Shown in pieces: positions 44,935 through 54,141 of a stretch of 64,000 nucleotides of DNA (position 1 is the first letter of the stretch; the number at the start of each line of letters is the position of its first letter). This DNA is from Mariprofundaceae bacterium (GTDB lineage: Bacteria; Pseudomonadota; Zetaproteobacteria; Mariprofundales; Mariprofundaceae). The position numbers and the translations under genes are program-made. Location of the stretch: positions 1 to 64,000 of the forward strand of contig JAUZQO010000001.1 in the NCBI GenBank assembly GCA_030950925.1, read 5' to 3'. A model generated the notes under the pieces. It did not search any database. It saw only the letters and a list, made by a program, of their open reading frames with translations, and was not told the DNA's origin.

Positions 44935-46785
44935 TTATGAACGACGTTTTGGTGGCGTTCGACCACCTGAACGAGAGCGGGGTGTGCCACGACCACCACC
45001 ACGATGTCCATCTCCGCCGCGTTTTTCTTCATTACTTCGATCCCCAGAAGAACGACGTCCCCGTTGAATACGTTCTTTATCATGCGATAAATCTTCTTGT
45101 TCTTCACGCGACATTTTCATCTTACGTCCCATAATGCGTGCTTCTTGCAAGGTTTGTAAAATATGGTTGGGCATGCCCTCGGGCAAATCAATCGTGGTGT
45201 ACTGATCATAAATTTCAATATGACCAATAAACTCATTTTCAATGCCTGATTCATTCGCCACTGCACCCACAACATTACCTTTTTGAGCATCATGATCCGA
45301 ACCGACTTCCAAACGAAACCGCTCCATACCACGTTCTAAACGAGGCAGCGAACGGGATTTTGGGTTTGTAGGACGGCGTTCACGTTGAGCGCGTTCACTG
45401 GATTCAGATGTTTTTTCAGAACGGTTTTCAACACGCGGTTTGCGTTCAGAGCGTTTGGATTCAGCCAACAACATAGGCTTATCGCCTTGCACCATTTTCG
45501 CCAATGCCGCTGCAATTTCTTGGGCTGGCACTTGGTGTTCCGCCTCATATTGTTCAATAATTTTGGCGAAAAAATCCAAGCCTTCTTCTTCCAACGTGGC
45601 TTGAATACGCTGTTTGAACGCATCAACACGTTTATCATTGATATCAGCGGTCGATGGCATTTGATATTCGGCCACCTTTTGACGTGTGGCACGTTCAATC
45701 GAATACAACATGCGACGTTCACGCGGTGCTACAAATAAAATCGCATCACCTTGACGACCAGCACGCCCCGTCCGTCCGATACGATGCACATAGGATTCTG
45801 TATCACCGGGAATATCATAGTTAATCACATGTGAGATACGCTGAATATCCAAACCACGAGCCACCACATCGGTCGCCACCAAAATATCCAAATGCCCATT
45901 TTTCAAGCGATTCACAATTTGTTCCCGTTGTTTTTGTGCAATCTCACCATTGAGTGCTGCCGCACCAAAACCACGGGCTTCAAGTTTTTCAGCCACTTCA
46001 ACGGTAGCACCACGGGTACGCACGAAAATAATCATCGCATCAAAATCTTCAGCTTCAAGAATACGTGTCAACGCATCCATTTTATGACGACCACTGACCG
46101 ACCAATAGCGTTGGCGAATGGTTTCCACTGTACTGGTTTTATTTTTAATGGTCACATGCTTGGGATTGGTTAAATAACGATCGGTAATTTTCCGAATAAC
46201 GGCGGGCATGGTAGCTGAAAACAAGGCAATTTGACGCGTGCTAGGCGTTTGTTCCAACACCCATTCAACATCATCAATAAAGCCCATCCTCAACATTTCA
46301 TCGGCTTCATCCAAAACCAAAGTCTTCAAACCATCAAGTTTCAAGGTTTTGCGGCGCATATGATCCATCACACGCCCAGGCGTTCCCACCACCACATGCA
46401 CACCACGTTTCAATGCACGTAATTGCGTGTCATAGCTTTGTCCACCGTAAATCGGCAACACATGAAAACCCTTCAAATGATGCGCATATGTTTGAAAGGC
46501 TTCTGCCACTTGAATAGCCAATTCACGCGTCGGCGCTAACACCAAAACTTGAGGCGTGCGCTGGTTTAAATCAATTTTAGACAAAATTGGCAAAGCAAAT
46601 GCAGCCGTTTTTCCTGTACCTGTTTGGGCTTGACCCAACACATCGCGACCATCCAATACATAAGGAATCATTTCGGCCTGAATCGGTGATGGGGTTTCGT
46701 AACCCACATCCTTCAAACCTGCCAATACAGGCTCAGAAAGCCCTAAATCTGTAAATTTTTTTTGTACTGTTTCTTCAGAAGACAT
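44935..46785 (-). CDS. deaD: DEAD-box ATP-dependent RNA helicase (DeaD/CsdA type)
   Basis: The 616-aa protein has Q motif, AQTGTGKTAAF, PTRELAIQ, the DEAD box LVLDEADEML, SAT, and HRIGRTGRAGR in the second RecA domain. After a charged linker comes a DbpA-type RNA-binding domain (GNVVGAVANESGIENEFIGHIEIYDQYTTIDLP) and an RG-rich tail (RGGGRGTPRSRSGGRTPP). It unwinds RNA in ribosome assembly and mRNA decay, often cold-induced. Confidence 0.95.
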   Translation of the reverse strand: MSSEETVQKKFTDLGLSEPVLAGLKDVGYETPSPIQAEMIPYVLDGRDVLGQAQTGTGKTAAFALPILSKIDLNQRTPQVLVLAPTRELAIQVAEAFQTYAHHLKGFHVLPIYGGQSYDTQLRALKRGVHVVVGTPGRVMDHMRRKTLKLDGLKTLVLDEADEMLRMGFIDDVEWVLEQTPSTRQIALFSATMPAVIRKITDRYLTNPKHVTIKNKTSTVETIRQRYWSVSGRHKMDALTRILEAEDFDAMIIFVRTRGATVEVAEKLEARGFGAAALNGEIAQKQREQIVNRLKNGHLDILVATDVVARGLDIQRISHVINYDIPGDTESYVHRIGRTGRAGRQGDAILFVAPRERRMLYSIERATRQKVAEYQMPSTADINDKRVDAFKQRIQATLEEEGLDFFAKIIEQYEAEHQVPAQEIAAALAKMVQGDKPMLLAESKRSERKPRVENRSEKTSESSERAQRERRPTNPKSRSLPRLERGMERFRLEVGSDHDAQKGNVVGAVANESGIENEFIGHIEIYDQYTTIDLPEGMPNHILQTLQEARIMGRKMKMSREEQEDLSHDKERIQRGRRSSGDRSNEEKRGGDGHRGGGRGTPRSRSGGRTPPKRRS

Positions 46786-46945
46786 CTATAAAACACCCTA
46801 GCGGGCATCGATAGCCCTCATTTTCAATTAGTTTACAGCATATCAATTCCCACTTATAAATATGTGCAAGAATCGCGCATTATGCGTCAGGGTGCCGTGA
46901 CATACAATGCTTTCGTTTCATCTGGGATGTTTGTACTGTTCGGAT

Positions 46946-47977
46946 ATGACTATCCATGTTGCTATTCTCGGCTCGACTGGTTACACAGGTGCTGAACTTA
47001 TTCGTTTGATTGAACAACACCCTGATTTTATGATCACACACCTTGGCGCACACTCCCAAGCGGGTAAAAAAGTCCACGATGTTCTGCCTGGTATCGCAGG
47101 TGCTGTGGGTGATTTAACGCTTGCCAAAGCAGATGCCCCATTGGCTGATGATATTCAATTGGTCTTCACGGCTTTACCGCATGGCGCAGCCGCTGAGAGC
47201 GTCAAAAAATCACTGGATGCAGGTAAAAAAGTGGTGGATTTATCGGCAGATTTCCGTCATCAATCGCCTGATATTTATCAACAAGCTTATGGTTTAGCCC
47301 ACCCCCATCCGCATGTATTGCAAGATGCAGTGTATGGCTTAAGTGAGTGGACGCGGGCTGATATTGCCAACACAAACTTGATTGCCAACCCCGGTTGTTA
47401 CCCCACATCCACCTTGATGCCCTTGATTCCATTGTTGCAAGCCAAGTTATTGGATGATTCCGCTATCATTGTCGATGCAAAATCAGGAACATCGGGTGCA
47501 GGACGCACAGCCAAAACTGGGTTGCTTTACTGTGAAGTCAATGAAGGTTTGAGTGCGTATGGTTTACCACGTCACCGCCATGCTTGGGAAATGGAAGAGT
47601 GGGCTGGAAATTTTTCTCATCACCCCGTCAAGGTACGCTTTGTACCTCATCTTATTCCCATGTCTCGCGGCATGTTGACCACCTTACATTTGACCGGAAA
47701 AAACACCGCAATATGGCATCAAACATTGCTTCAAGCCTATCAGGATGAGCCCTTTGTGCGCATTCTTCCTGAAGGAAGCCTACCATCCACCAAGGGTGTC
47801 GTAGGCAGTAACCGTTGTGATATTGGGCTTTGTCGCTTGAGTGATACCGAAGCTGTGGTGGTGAGCTGCATTGATAATTTACTCAAAGGTGCATCAGGGC
47901 AAGCGATTCAAAATGCCAATATTATGTTGGGTTTAGATGAAACTTCTGGACTTTCCATTCACGCCCAATGGCCATAA
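46946..47977 (+). CDS. argC: N-acetyl-gamma-glutamyl-phosphate reductase
   Basis: The 343-aa enzyme has the NADP-binding start VAILGSTGYTGAELIRL, the active-site Cys in NPGCYPTSTLMPL, and the downstream SGTSGAGR and RHRH segments. It reduces the product of ArgB in arginine synthesis. I start at ATG 46946; a frame from 46907 adds 13 unlikely residues. The next gene begins directly after the stop. Confidence 0.96.
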   Translation: MTIHVAILGSTGYTGAELIRLIEQHPDFMITHLGAHSQAGKKVHDVLPGIAGAVGDLTLAKADAPLADDIQLVFTALPHGAAAESVKKSLDAGKKVVDLSADFRHQSPDIYQQAYGLAHPHPHVLQDAVYGLSEWTRADIANTNLIANPGCYPTSTLMPLIPLLQAKLLDDSAIIVDAKSGTSGAGRTAKTGLLYCEVNEGLSAYGLPRHRHAWEMEEWAGNFSHHPVKVRFVPHLIPMSRGMLTTLHLTGKNTAIWHQTLLQAYQDEPFVRILPEGSLPSTKGVVGSNRCDIGLCRLSDTEAVVVSCIDNLLKGASGQAIQNANIMLGLDETSGLSIHAQWP

Positions 47978-48715
47978 ATGCGTATGGTTAAAAAAATAGG
48001 TTGGCAGCGTTTGCTGGAATTTTGGTTCACGCCCAAACAGTTGATGGTGGTTGAAGCTGGTAGCGGTCGACCCGCTAAAAACATTCACATTCGCCCCATC
48101 ACCATTCTGATTGTTCCAAGCATTAGTTTACTCCTTGGCATGCTACTGACTTATAACAATCCACCACCTCAAAAAAACAATGATATGGAACTCATCCTGC
48201 ACAAGTTACAGCAACAATTCACCACCGTTCGCACCCAACTTATTGCATCCAATGCTGAAAATGATCTTAAAAAAGCTCAAATTGACAGCCTAAAAGATGT
48301 GCTTCAACAACAACAAGAAAACATTTCACATTTGCAACAACGCATCCAAATATTCAACAGTCTTTTACAAGCCCGCAAAGGTCATCATATTCAAATCATT
48401 CAAGCAACGCTTCAATCCCTGTCACCTCACAGCTTGTTTTTTCACATAACTTTGGTCAAAGGTGGTAATTATCCTCGTCATACTCAAGGTTATTTACAAT
48501 TCATCTATCACGATATGCAAGGCAACCATTACCCCTTACATTTTAAGAATGGCAAAGAGAAATTGCCATACAAGATGGAAACCCATACCTTTGTGCAAGG
48601 GGAAATTCATGCAGCGGAACTTATCCCTCTCCCCCTACACCCACGTATTGACTTGGTTCTTTACAATAAAAAAGGAACAGAAGTCATGCGCAAAGCCTGC
48701 AAATTTGAGATATAA
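47978..48715 (+). CDS. Membrane-anchored coiled-coil protein (DUF6776-like)
   Basis: The 245-aa protein has one membrane helix (ITILIVPSISLLLGMLLTY), a coiled coil (residues about 70-130, rich in Gln), and a C-terminal beta domain (FFHITLVKGGNYPRHTQGYLQFIY). This plan and its place before a bactofilin match a proteobacterial family of unknown function. ATG abuts the argC stop. It may anchor or regulate the bactofilin polymer. Confidence 0.72.
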   Translation: MRMVKKIGWQRLLEFWFTPKQLMVVEAGSGRPAKNIHIRPITILIVPSISLLLGMLLTYNNPPPQKNNDMELILHKLQQQFTTVRTQLIASNAENDLKKAQIDSLKDVLQQQQENISHLQQRIQIFNSLLQARKGHHIQIIQATLQSLSPHSLFFHITLVKGGNYPRHTQGYLQFIYHDMQGNHYPLHFKNGKEKLPYKMETHTFVQGEIHAAELIPLPLHPRIDLVLYNKKGTEVMRKACKFEI

Positions 48716-49156
48716 ATGCTAAGAAAACGTGAAAAAAAAGTCAATAATGATCCCCAGCAAATTGATACCTTGATTGGTGTACACTCCGTCATCACAGGTG
48801 AACTGTCTTTTGAAGGTGCGGTTCGTATTGACGGGCGATTTAATGGCAATATTCACGCTGATAAAGATGGTACATTGATTGTCAGTGAAGGTGCAACCAT
48901 TCAAGGGGAAGTCCATGTACCCAGTCTTATTTTACATGGCACCATTGAAGGCAATGTGCATACCACTGAAAGCCTCAAGCTTGGTTCAACCGGTCAGCTA
49001 AACGGGGATGTTCAATATAAAGTATTGTCTTTGGCTGAAGGCTCTGCCATCAATGGACTATGTAATCGCATCAATGACACCGTCAAACAAGCCTCCAAAC
49101 CAAACAAACAATCCCCTGTACGTCAGCAAAAAAATCAGAAACTTCAAGAAGTATGA
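48716..49156 (+). CDS. Bactofilin (polymer-forming cytoskeletal protein)
   Basis: The 146-aa protein has the right-handed beta-helix core from about residue 18 to 115, with the repeated V/I-G-x-I/V pattern (GAVRIDGRFNGNIHAD, EGATIQGEVHV, GTIEGNVHT) and short disordered ends. Bactofilins form filaments that place cell-wall or stalk machinery. The start abuts the upstream membrane protein; the stop overlaps the gamma-CA gene by 4 bases. Confidence 0.92.
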   Translation: MLRKREKKVNNDPQQIDTLIGVHSVITGELSFEGAVRIDGRFNGNIHADKDGTLIVSEGATIQGEVHVPSLILHGTIEGNVHTTESLKLGSTGQLNGDVQYKVLSLAEGSAINGLCNRINDTVKQASKPNKQSPVRQQKNQKLQEV

Positions 49157-49656
49157 TATCTGCTTATCAACACTGGCTGCCCCAAGTTGATGACTCGGCT
49201 TGGTTGGCGCCTTCAAGTGATGTCATTGGGCGCGTCAGCATTGGCAAAGATTCAAATATTTGGTATCAAACTGTGCTTCGTGGCGATGTCGATGAGATAT
49301 ATATTGGTGAACGCAGTAACATTCAAGACCACTGCACCTTGCACAATAGTGCAGGAAAACCCTGTGTGATTGGTGATGATGTTACCGTAGGGCACCGGGT
49401 CATTTTGCATGGCTGTAACATTCAAAATCTTTGCTTGGTTGGCATGGGTTCCATTGTCATGGACGATGCTGTATTGGAAGAAGGTTGCTTATTGGCTGCG
49501 GGCTCTTTGGTGCCTGAACGTAAGATTTTAAAAGGAGGCTTTCTTTATGCGGGTAGTCCCGCAAAAGAACGCCGCCCACTTACAGAGAAGGAGCAAGCTT
49601 TTTTACAGCATTCAGCCCAACATTATGTTGAGCTAGCACGCTCTCATAGACGTTAA
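49153..49656 (+). CDS. Gamma-class carbonic anhydrase family protein
   Basis: The 167-aa left-handed beta-helix protein has hexapeptide repeats, the metal-binding pattern NIQDHCTLH...VGHRVILHGC (three His) and the active-site-like NIWYQTVLRGD. Close to YrdA/PaaY types, many of which show weak or no carbonic anhydrase activity. Coupled to the bactofilin by overlap. Confidence 0.9.
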   Translation: MISAYQHWLPQVDDSAWLAPSSDVIGRVSIGKDSNIWYQTVLRGDVDEIYIGERSNIQDHCTLHNSAGKPCVIGDDVTVGHRVILHGCNIQNLCLVGMGSIVMDDAVLEEGCLLAAGSLVPERKILKGGFLYAGSPAKERRPLTEKEQAFLQHSAQHYVELARSHRR

Positions 49657-49658
49657 AG

Positions 49659-50630
49659 GTGGCTACTTTTGCTGCCATTGATATTGGCTCAAATACGTTT
49701 CGTTTGATGGTTGCTAAACCTGCAGCGGTAAGTCATATCACCCCTTGGCATATTCAAGCGTATACGCACCGTATTGTTCGTTTGGGCGAAGGTTTACATC
49801 AAAGTGGCAATTTGTGTGAAGCGGCGAGGTTGCGTGCTTTGGATGCTTTCCATGCGTTTTCAGACATCTTGAATCTGCATGCTGTGGATGCAGAACATAC
49901 TTATGCTGTCGCTACCGCAGCCATGCGCGAAGCTGATAATGGCCCAGTATTTTGCCAGCAAGTGCTTGAAAAAACAGGCATTCAAATTCATATCATCCAA
50001 GGGAGTGAAGAAGCCAATATGTCGTTATTGGGAAGTTGTGCTGTGTTACCTCCAGCCATTCAAGAGAACTTCCTATTGTTTGATATTGGTGGGGGAAGCA
50101 CTGAATTTGTACGCGCCAAACAAGGGCAATGTTTGGATGCCATCAGTCGAAAATTAGGTGTCGTTCGCTTGGTGGAAGCACATTTGAAAAATGACCCCCC
50201 ATCTGCCGATGATTACGATGCCATGTGCCAAACCTGCCAACAACATCTTGAAGCCGTTGAAGCACACTGGTTGGCATCCCAAGGGCATCAAACAGCACCA
50301 GCAGCATTGGTGGGAACAGCAGGCACGATGACCACCTTAGCCGCCATTGATTTGGATATGCACGATTATGATGCCAACCTGATTAACAACCATCGTATTT
50401 CATACACTCGCTTCTTGCAGCTCAAACAAAAACTATTAGCGATGACGCATCAAGAGCGTCAAGCCATACCGAGTATCGAAACAGGTCGTGCTGATTTAAT
50501 GATTGCAGGGCTTGCCATCATGGATAGTATTTTTAAGCGTTGGGGACATCAAAGCATCCATATTGTCGATGCAGGTTTATTGGAAGGGGCTTGGCTTTTC
50601 ATCAACCATACGTTTCAATCTAAAAAATAG
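49659..50630 (+). CDS. Exopolyphosphatase / pppGpp phosphatase (Ppx/GppA)
   Basis: The 323-aa protein has the ASKHA start AAIDIGSNTFRLMVAK, the second phosphate loop LLFDIGGGSTEFV, and GTAGTMTTLAAIDL. It hydrolyses polyphosphate or pppGpp; size fits the short PPX type without the C-terminal helical domain. Starts at GTG (49659) two bases after the previous stop. Its end overlaps the convergent acyltransferase gene by 16 bases. Confidence 0.9.
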   Translation: MATFAAIDIGSNTFRLMVAKPAAVSHITPWHIQAYTHRIVRLGEGLHQSGNLCEAARLRALDAFHAFSDILNLHAVDAEHTYAVATAAMREADNGPVFCQQVLEKTGIQIHIIQGSEEANMSLLGSCAVLPPAIQENFLLFDIGGGSTEFVRAKQGQCLDAISRKLGVVRLVEAHLKNDPPSADDYDAMCQTCQQHLEAVEAHWLASQGHQTAPAALVGTAGTMTTLAAIDLDMHDYDANLINNHRISYTRFLQLKQKLLAMTHQERQAIPSIETGRADLMIAGLAIMDSIFKRWGHQSIHIVDAGLLEGAWLFINHTFQSKK

Positions 50631-51241
50631 TTATCTGCTTGTTGTTGCACATCATCCATAGCTTGTTGAAATAGTTTCAAAGTTTCTTGCGCATCATCGG
50701 TCGCATACACAGGTTCACCCATGATAAATACACCACGTGTAAATGGCTTGGGTACATAAAATTGATCCCATGATTTAGCACGCCAGTAGCGTTTACTGGC
50801 ATAACATACCGAACGTATCGGCAAGCCCGATTTCATGGCAATTTTCACGGTTCCCATTTGCACCACTTGCGCAGGACCTTTCGGTCCATCGGGGGTAATG
50901 CCCAAGGTATGACCATCTCGTGCCAAGCGAATCATTTTCAAAAAAGCTCTTGCGCCACCTTTGGTTGATGAACCGCGTGAGGATTGAATCCCCATCAGCG
51001 CCACAGCATCCGCAATAAATGCGCCATCTCGATGTTCTGAAATAAGCATCGGTCCTTGCCAACCATGCACCGCATAGGGCATCATCAAAATACGTGCATG
51101 CCAAAAGCTCAATAAGAAAGGTGTGCTGGTTTTTGCATCATATTTTTCGCCCACAAATGTCCAGCGAACGGTTAAACGTAAAAAAAAATGAACACAAAAA
51201 ATAACGCGGGGAATCAGCCAAGTTAAAAAACGTTGTTTCAT
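50615..51241 (-). CDS. DUF374 lysophospholipid acyltransferase-family protein
   Basis: The 208-aa protein has an N-terminal hydrophobic segment and the DUF374 motifs SFWHARILMMPY, ISEHRDG, RGSSTKGGARA and TPDGPKGP. Family members resemble lipid A acyltransferases; the acyl acceptor is unknown. It overlaps the msbA stop by 4 bases, so an acylation/export link for lipid A is likely. Confidence 0.88.
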   Translation of the reverse strand: MKQRFLTWLIPRVIFCVHFFLRLTVRWTFVGEKYDAKTSTPFLLSFWHARILMMPYAVHGWQGPMLISEHRDGAFIADAVALMGIQSSRGSSTKGGARAFLKMIRLARDGHTLGITPDGPKGPAQVVQMGTVKIAMKSGLPIRSVCYASKRYWRAKSWDQFYVPKPFTRGVFIMGEPVYATDDAQETLKLFQQAMDDVQQQADNYFLD

Positions 51242-52968
51242 GTATTTTGATCCTCAAATTGCATGTGATAAAGCTCCGCGTATAAGCCACCTTCAGCCAG
51301 CAAAGCCTCATGATTACCCTGTTGTAAAATACTGCCATCATCCAAGACCACAATCGTATCGGCATGACGAATGGTCGAAAGGCGATGTGCAATGACAATG
51401 ACCGTGCGCCCTTTCATTAAGCGTTCAATGGCCTGTTGCACCAAATGTTCAGACTCTGTATCCAAGCTACTGGTGGCTTCATCCAAAATCAAAATTGGTG
51501 CGTCTTTTAACAAAGCTCGCGCCAAGGATAAGCGCTGACGTTGCCCCCCTGATAAAATCACACCCCGTTCACCCACCATGGTATTATAGCCCTCAGGCAA
51601 TTTCATGATGAAATCATGGGCATTGGCAGCTTTGGCAATACTTTCCACACGCGCTTGGTTCATATCACTATAGCCATAGGCAATATTGTTGCGTACCGTA
51701 TCATTGAACAGAACGACATCTTGTGTCACCAGTGCCATATGTTGCCGTAATGATTTCTGTGTCACGTCACGCACATCCATGCCATCAATCAGGACACGTC
51801 CTTCTGTCACATCCATAAAACGAGGTACAAGGTTTGCGAGCGTGCTTTTACCTGCGCCACTACGCCCCACCAATGCCACCACTTGCCCGCGTTTCACTTC
51901 TAAATTGATATGGGACATCACGGATTTATCTGTGTTGGCATACTGTAAAGCCACATCTTCTAAGCGAATACTATGTTGAAATATCTCAATTTCCTGAGCA
52001 TTTTCAGCATCTTCAACATCATTTTTTTCATCCAAAATATCAAAAACACGTTCGGCTGCCGAAAGTCCTTGTTGAATTTGATTGTTGGCTGCCGATAGAC
52101 GTTTGACCGGTTCATACAACATCAAGGTTGCAGCTAAAAAGGACATCAACGTACCCGCTGTTGCTTCGCCTGAAGCCACACGCAAACCACCATAATAAAG
52201 CACCCCTGCAATACCAAATCCTGCCACCAACTCCATCACAGGAAACGACATCGCATTGACACGCAACACCTGCATTTGATGGTGCATAAACTCACCAATC
52301 AAATCACGAAAACGTCTGCGCTCATAGTCTTCCATGCCAAAGGCTTTCACCACACGGATACCACCCACCGTTTCTTCCACCAAACTCGACATTTTTCCCA
52401 TCACCACTTGCCCATCATAGCTTGCGGAGCGCATTTTTCGTCCAAAACGCAAAATAGGGTAAACCACCACGGGGAAAACGGCGATGACAATCAATGCCAA
52501 CAACCAATCTTGATAAAACACCACACCCACCAAGAAAATAATCGACATGGTATCTCGCATCAAAGCGGTCACCGATGTACTCACAGCAGATTGCACCAAG
52601 GTCACATCATAACTGATACGCGTCAGCACTTCGCCTGTTTTACGGTGGGCAAAAAAGCTTAGCGATTGATGGCTTAAAGCCGTATAAATTTGATCTCTCA
52701 AATCATAAATAACCCGCTGACCAATCCACCCCATCAAATAGGATTGACCAAAATACGCCGAGCCTTTGAGCAAATACAATAAAATAACACCCAAGGGAAT
52801 CATATACACATATTCAGGGCTTTTACCCGATAAAGCCTGATCCAATGCGGGTTGCAGCAACCATGCCATGCCTGCGGTACAAGCTGCCAAAATCACCATA
52901 CATACCATGGCAATGCCAAGGCGTGTTGAATACGGCTTTAAAAATTTTAATAAACGTTTGTATAACAT
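51238..52968 (-). CDS. msbA: Lipid A export ABC transporter, MsbA type
   Basis: The 576-aa half-transporter has six N-terminal helices and an ATPase domain with GRSGAGKST (Walker A), LSGGQRQRLSLARAL (signature) and ILILDEATSSLD (Walker B). MsbA flips lipid A-core across the inner membrane. AAAAGG start site. It lies 15 bases after the amidase gene in the envelope operon. Confidence 0.92.
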   Translation of the reverse strand: MLYKRLLKFLKPYSTRLGIAMVCMVILAACTAGMAWLLQPALDQALSGKSPEYVYMIPLGVILLYLLKGSAYFGQSYLMGWIGQRVIYDLRDQIYTALSHQSLSFFAHRKTGEVLTRISYDVTLVQSAVSTSVTALMRDTMSIIFLVGVVFYQDWLLALIVIAVFPVVVYPILRFGRKMRSASYDGQVVMGKMSSLVEETVGGIRVVKAFGMEDYERRRFRDLIGEFMHHQMQVLRVNAMSFPVMELVAGFGIAGVLYYGGLRVASGEATAGTLMSFLAATLMLYEPVKRLSAANNQIQQGLSAAERVFDILDEKNDVEDAENAQEIEIFQHSIRLEDVALQYANTDKSVMSHINLEVKRGQVVALVGRSGAGKSTLANLVPRFMDVTEGRVLIDGMDVRDVTQKSLRQHMALVTQDVVLFNDTVRNNIAYGYSDMNQARVESIAKAANAHDFIMKLPEGYNTMVGERGVILSGGQRQRLSLARALLKDAPILILDEATSSLDTESEHLVQQAIERLMKGRTVIVIAHRLSTIRHADTIVVLDDGSILQQGNHEALLAEGGLYAELYHMQFEDQNT

Positions 52969-52983
52969 GGAAAACCTTTTTGT

Positions 52984-54141
52984 TTAAGATGTTTTCTTAT
53001 TGTTCCGATTAACAAGCATACCCATACGTCGCAAGAAATGTTGGCTGGCTTGAAATAGCGCAGCCGCCAACTGCCTCTGATAACGCGATGTTCTCAATTT
53101 ACGTTCTTGCTTAGGGTTGGAGATAAAATCAACCTCTACCAACACACTGGGTATTTCCAGCGCACCCAGCACCACAAAGCGCGCCCGTTTGGGTACCTCA
53201 TATTTAACCTTACCAATTTTCTTTAAAGATGCGATCATCGTTTCCGCCAAAATTTGCGAGCTATTCAAGCTGTCACGCTTCGCCATATCACCCAAAATAT
53301 TACGCACCATTGGATCTTCGACTTCACTGTGTGCGTGGTGTACTCCACCCATTTCATCAGCAGCATTTTCCTTGGCCGCCAAAGCAATGGCAACGCGGTC
53401 AGGGGTGGCTCCACGTTCCGCCAAAGTATATACACTGGAGCCTTTTACACTCCGCTCTCTCACCGCATCCGCGTGAATACTAATCATCACATCAGCATGC
53501 GCCTGACGCACCAAACGAACACGTTTTTTTAAGGGTACAAAATAATCATTCTTTCGTGTCAACACAGCACGCATCCCATGTTGCTTGTTTAACATCGCCA
53601 CCAATTTCTTGGCAATCGCCAAAGTCACTTTCTTTTCCTGCAAACCATGCGGACCAATGGCACCTGGATCCTCGCCACCATGCCCTGCATCCACCGCAAT
53701 AACCAGTTCATGCTGGTGTGAATGAGCAGCCTTGACTTCATGACTTCCTGATTGGCGTATCAAATCAACCACCAAACGCGATGGCTTGCCCTGCATTTTT
53801 TTTAATAAAAATGAGCGCATACCCAAACCTTTACGATTTAAGTCCAACACCACACGCAACACGCCTTTATGCATGCCATGCCGCACACTTTTCACCACAG
53901 GGTTGGGCAACGCAATCTTCATGGCATGCTTGCGCCATTGGCTATGCTGCATATCAATCACCACACGCTCTGGCTTGTGCATACGAAAAATAGTGTAGGT
54001 CACGCTGCGACTTAGCTCAAAAACAACACGGCTTTTTTCTGCTGTATTCGATATTCGTACAGTCGTCACACTTGCTGCCCATAACGGCACTGGTAGCATC
54101 AAGGTTGCCAGAAGTAACAATATACCACCCATATATCTCAT
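52984..54141 (-). CDS. N-acetylmuramoyl-L-alanine amidase (AmiC type) with AMIN domain
   Basis: The 385-aa secreted protein has a signal peptide (ending PVPLWAA), an AMIN domain (residues about 24-125, VTTVRISNTAEKSRVVFEL) that targets septum or envelope, and an Amidase_3 domain with zinc ligands in DAGHGGEDPGAIG and ISIHADA and the catalytic Glu in VLVEVDFISN. It cuts the peptide from muramic acid. Its ATG overlaps the preceding ligase stop (ATGA). Confidence 0.92.
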   Translation of the reverse strand: MRYMGGILLLLATLMLPVPLWAASVTTVRISNTAEKSRVVFELSRSVTYTIFRMHKPERVVIDMQHSQWRKHAMKIALPNPVVKSVRHGMHKGVLRVVLDLNRKGLGMRSFLLKKMQGKPSRLVVDLIRQSGSHEVKAAHSHQHELVIAVDAGHGGEDPGAIGPHGLQEKKVTLAIAKKLVAMLNKQHGMRAVLTRKNDYFVPLKKRVRLVRQAHADVMISIHADAVRERSVKGSSVYTLAERGATPDRVAIALAAKENAADEMGGVHHAHSEVEDPMVRNILGDMAKRDSLNSSQILAETMIASLKKIGKVKYEVPKRARFVVLGALEIPSVLVEVDFISNPKQERKLRTSRYQRQLAAALFQASQHFLRRMGMLVNRNNKKTS

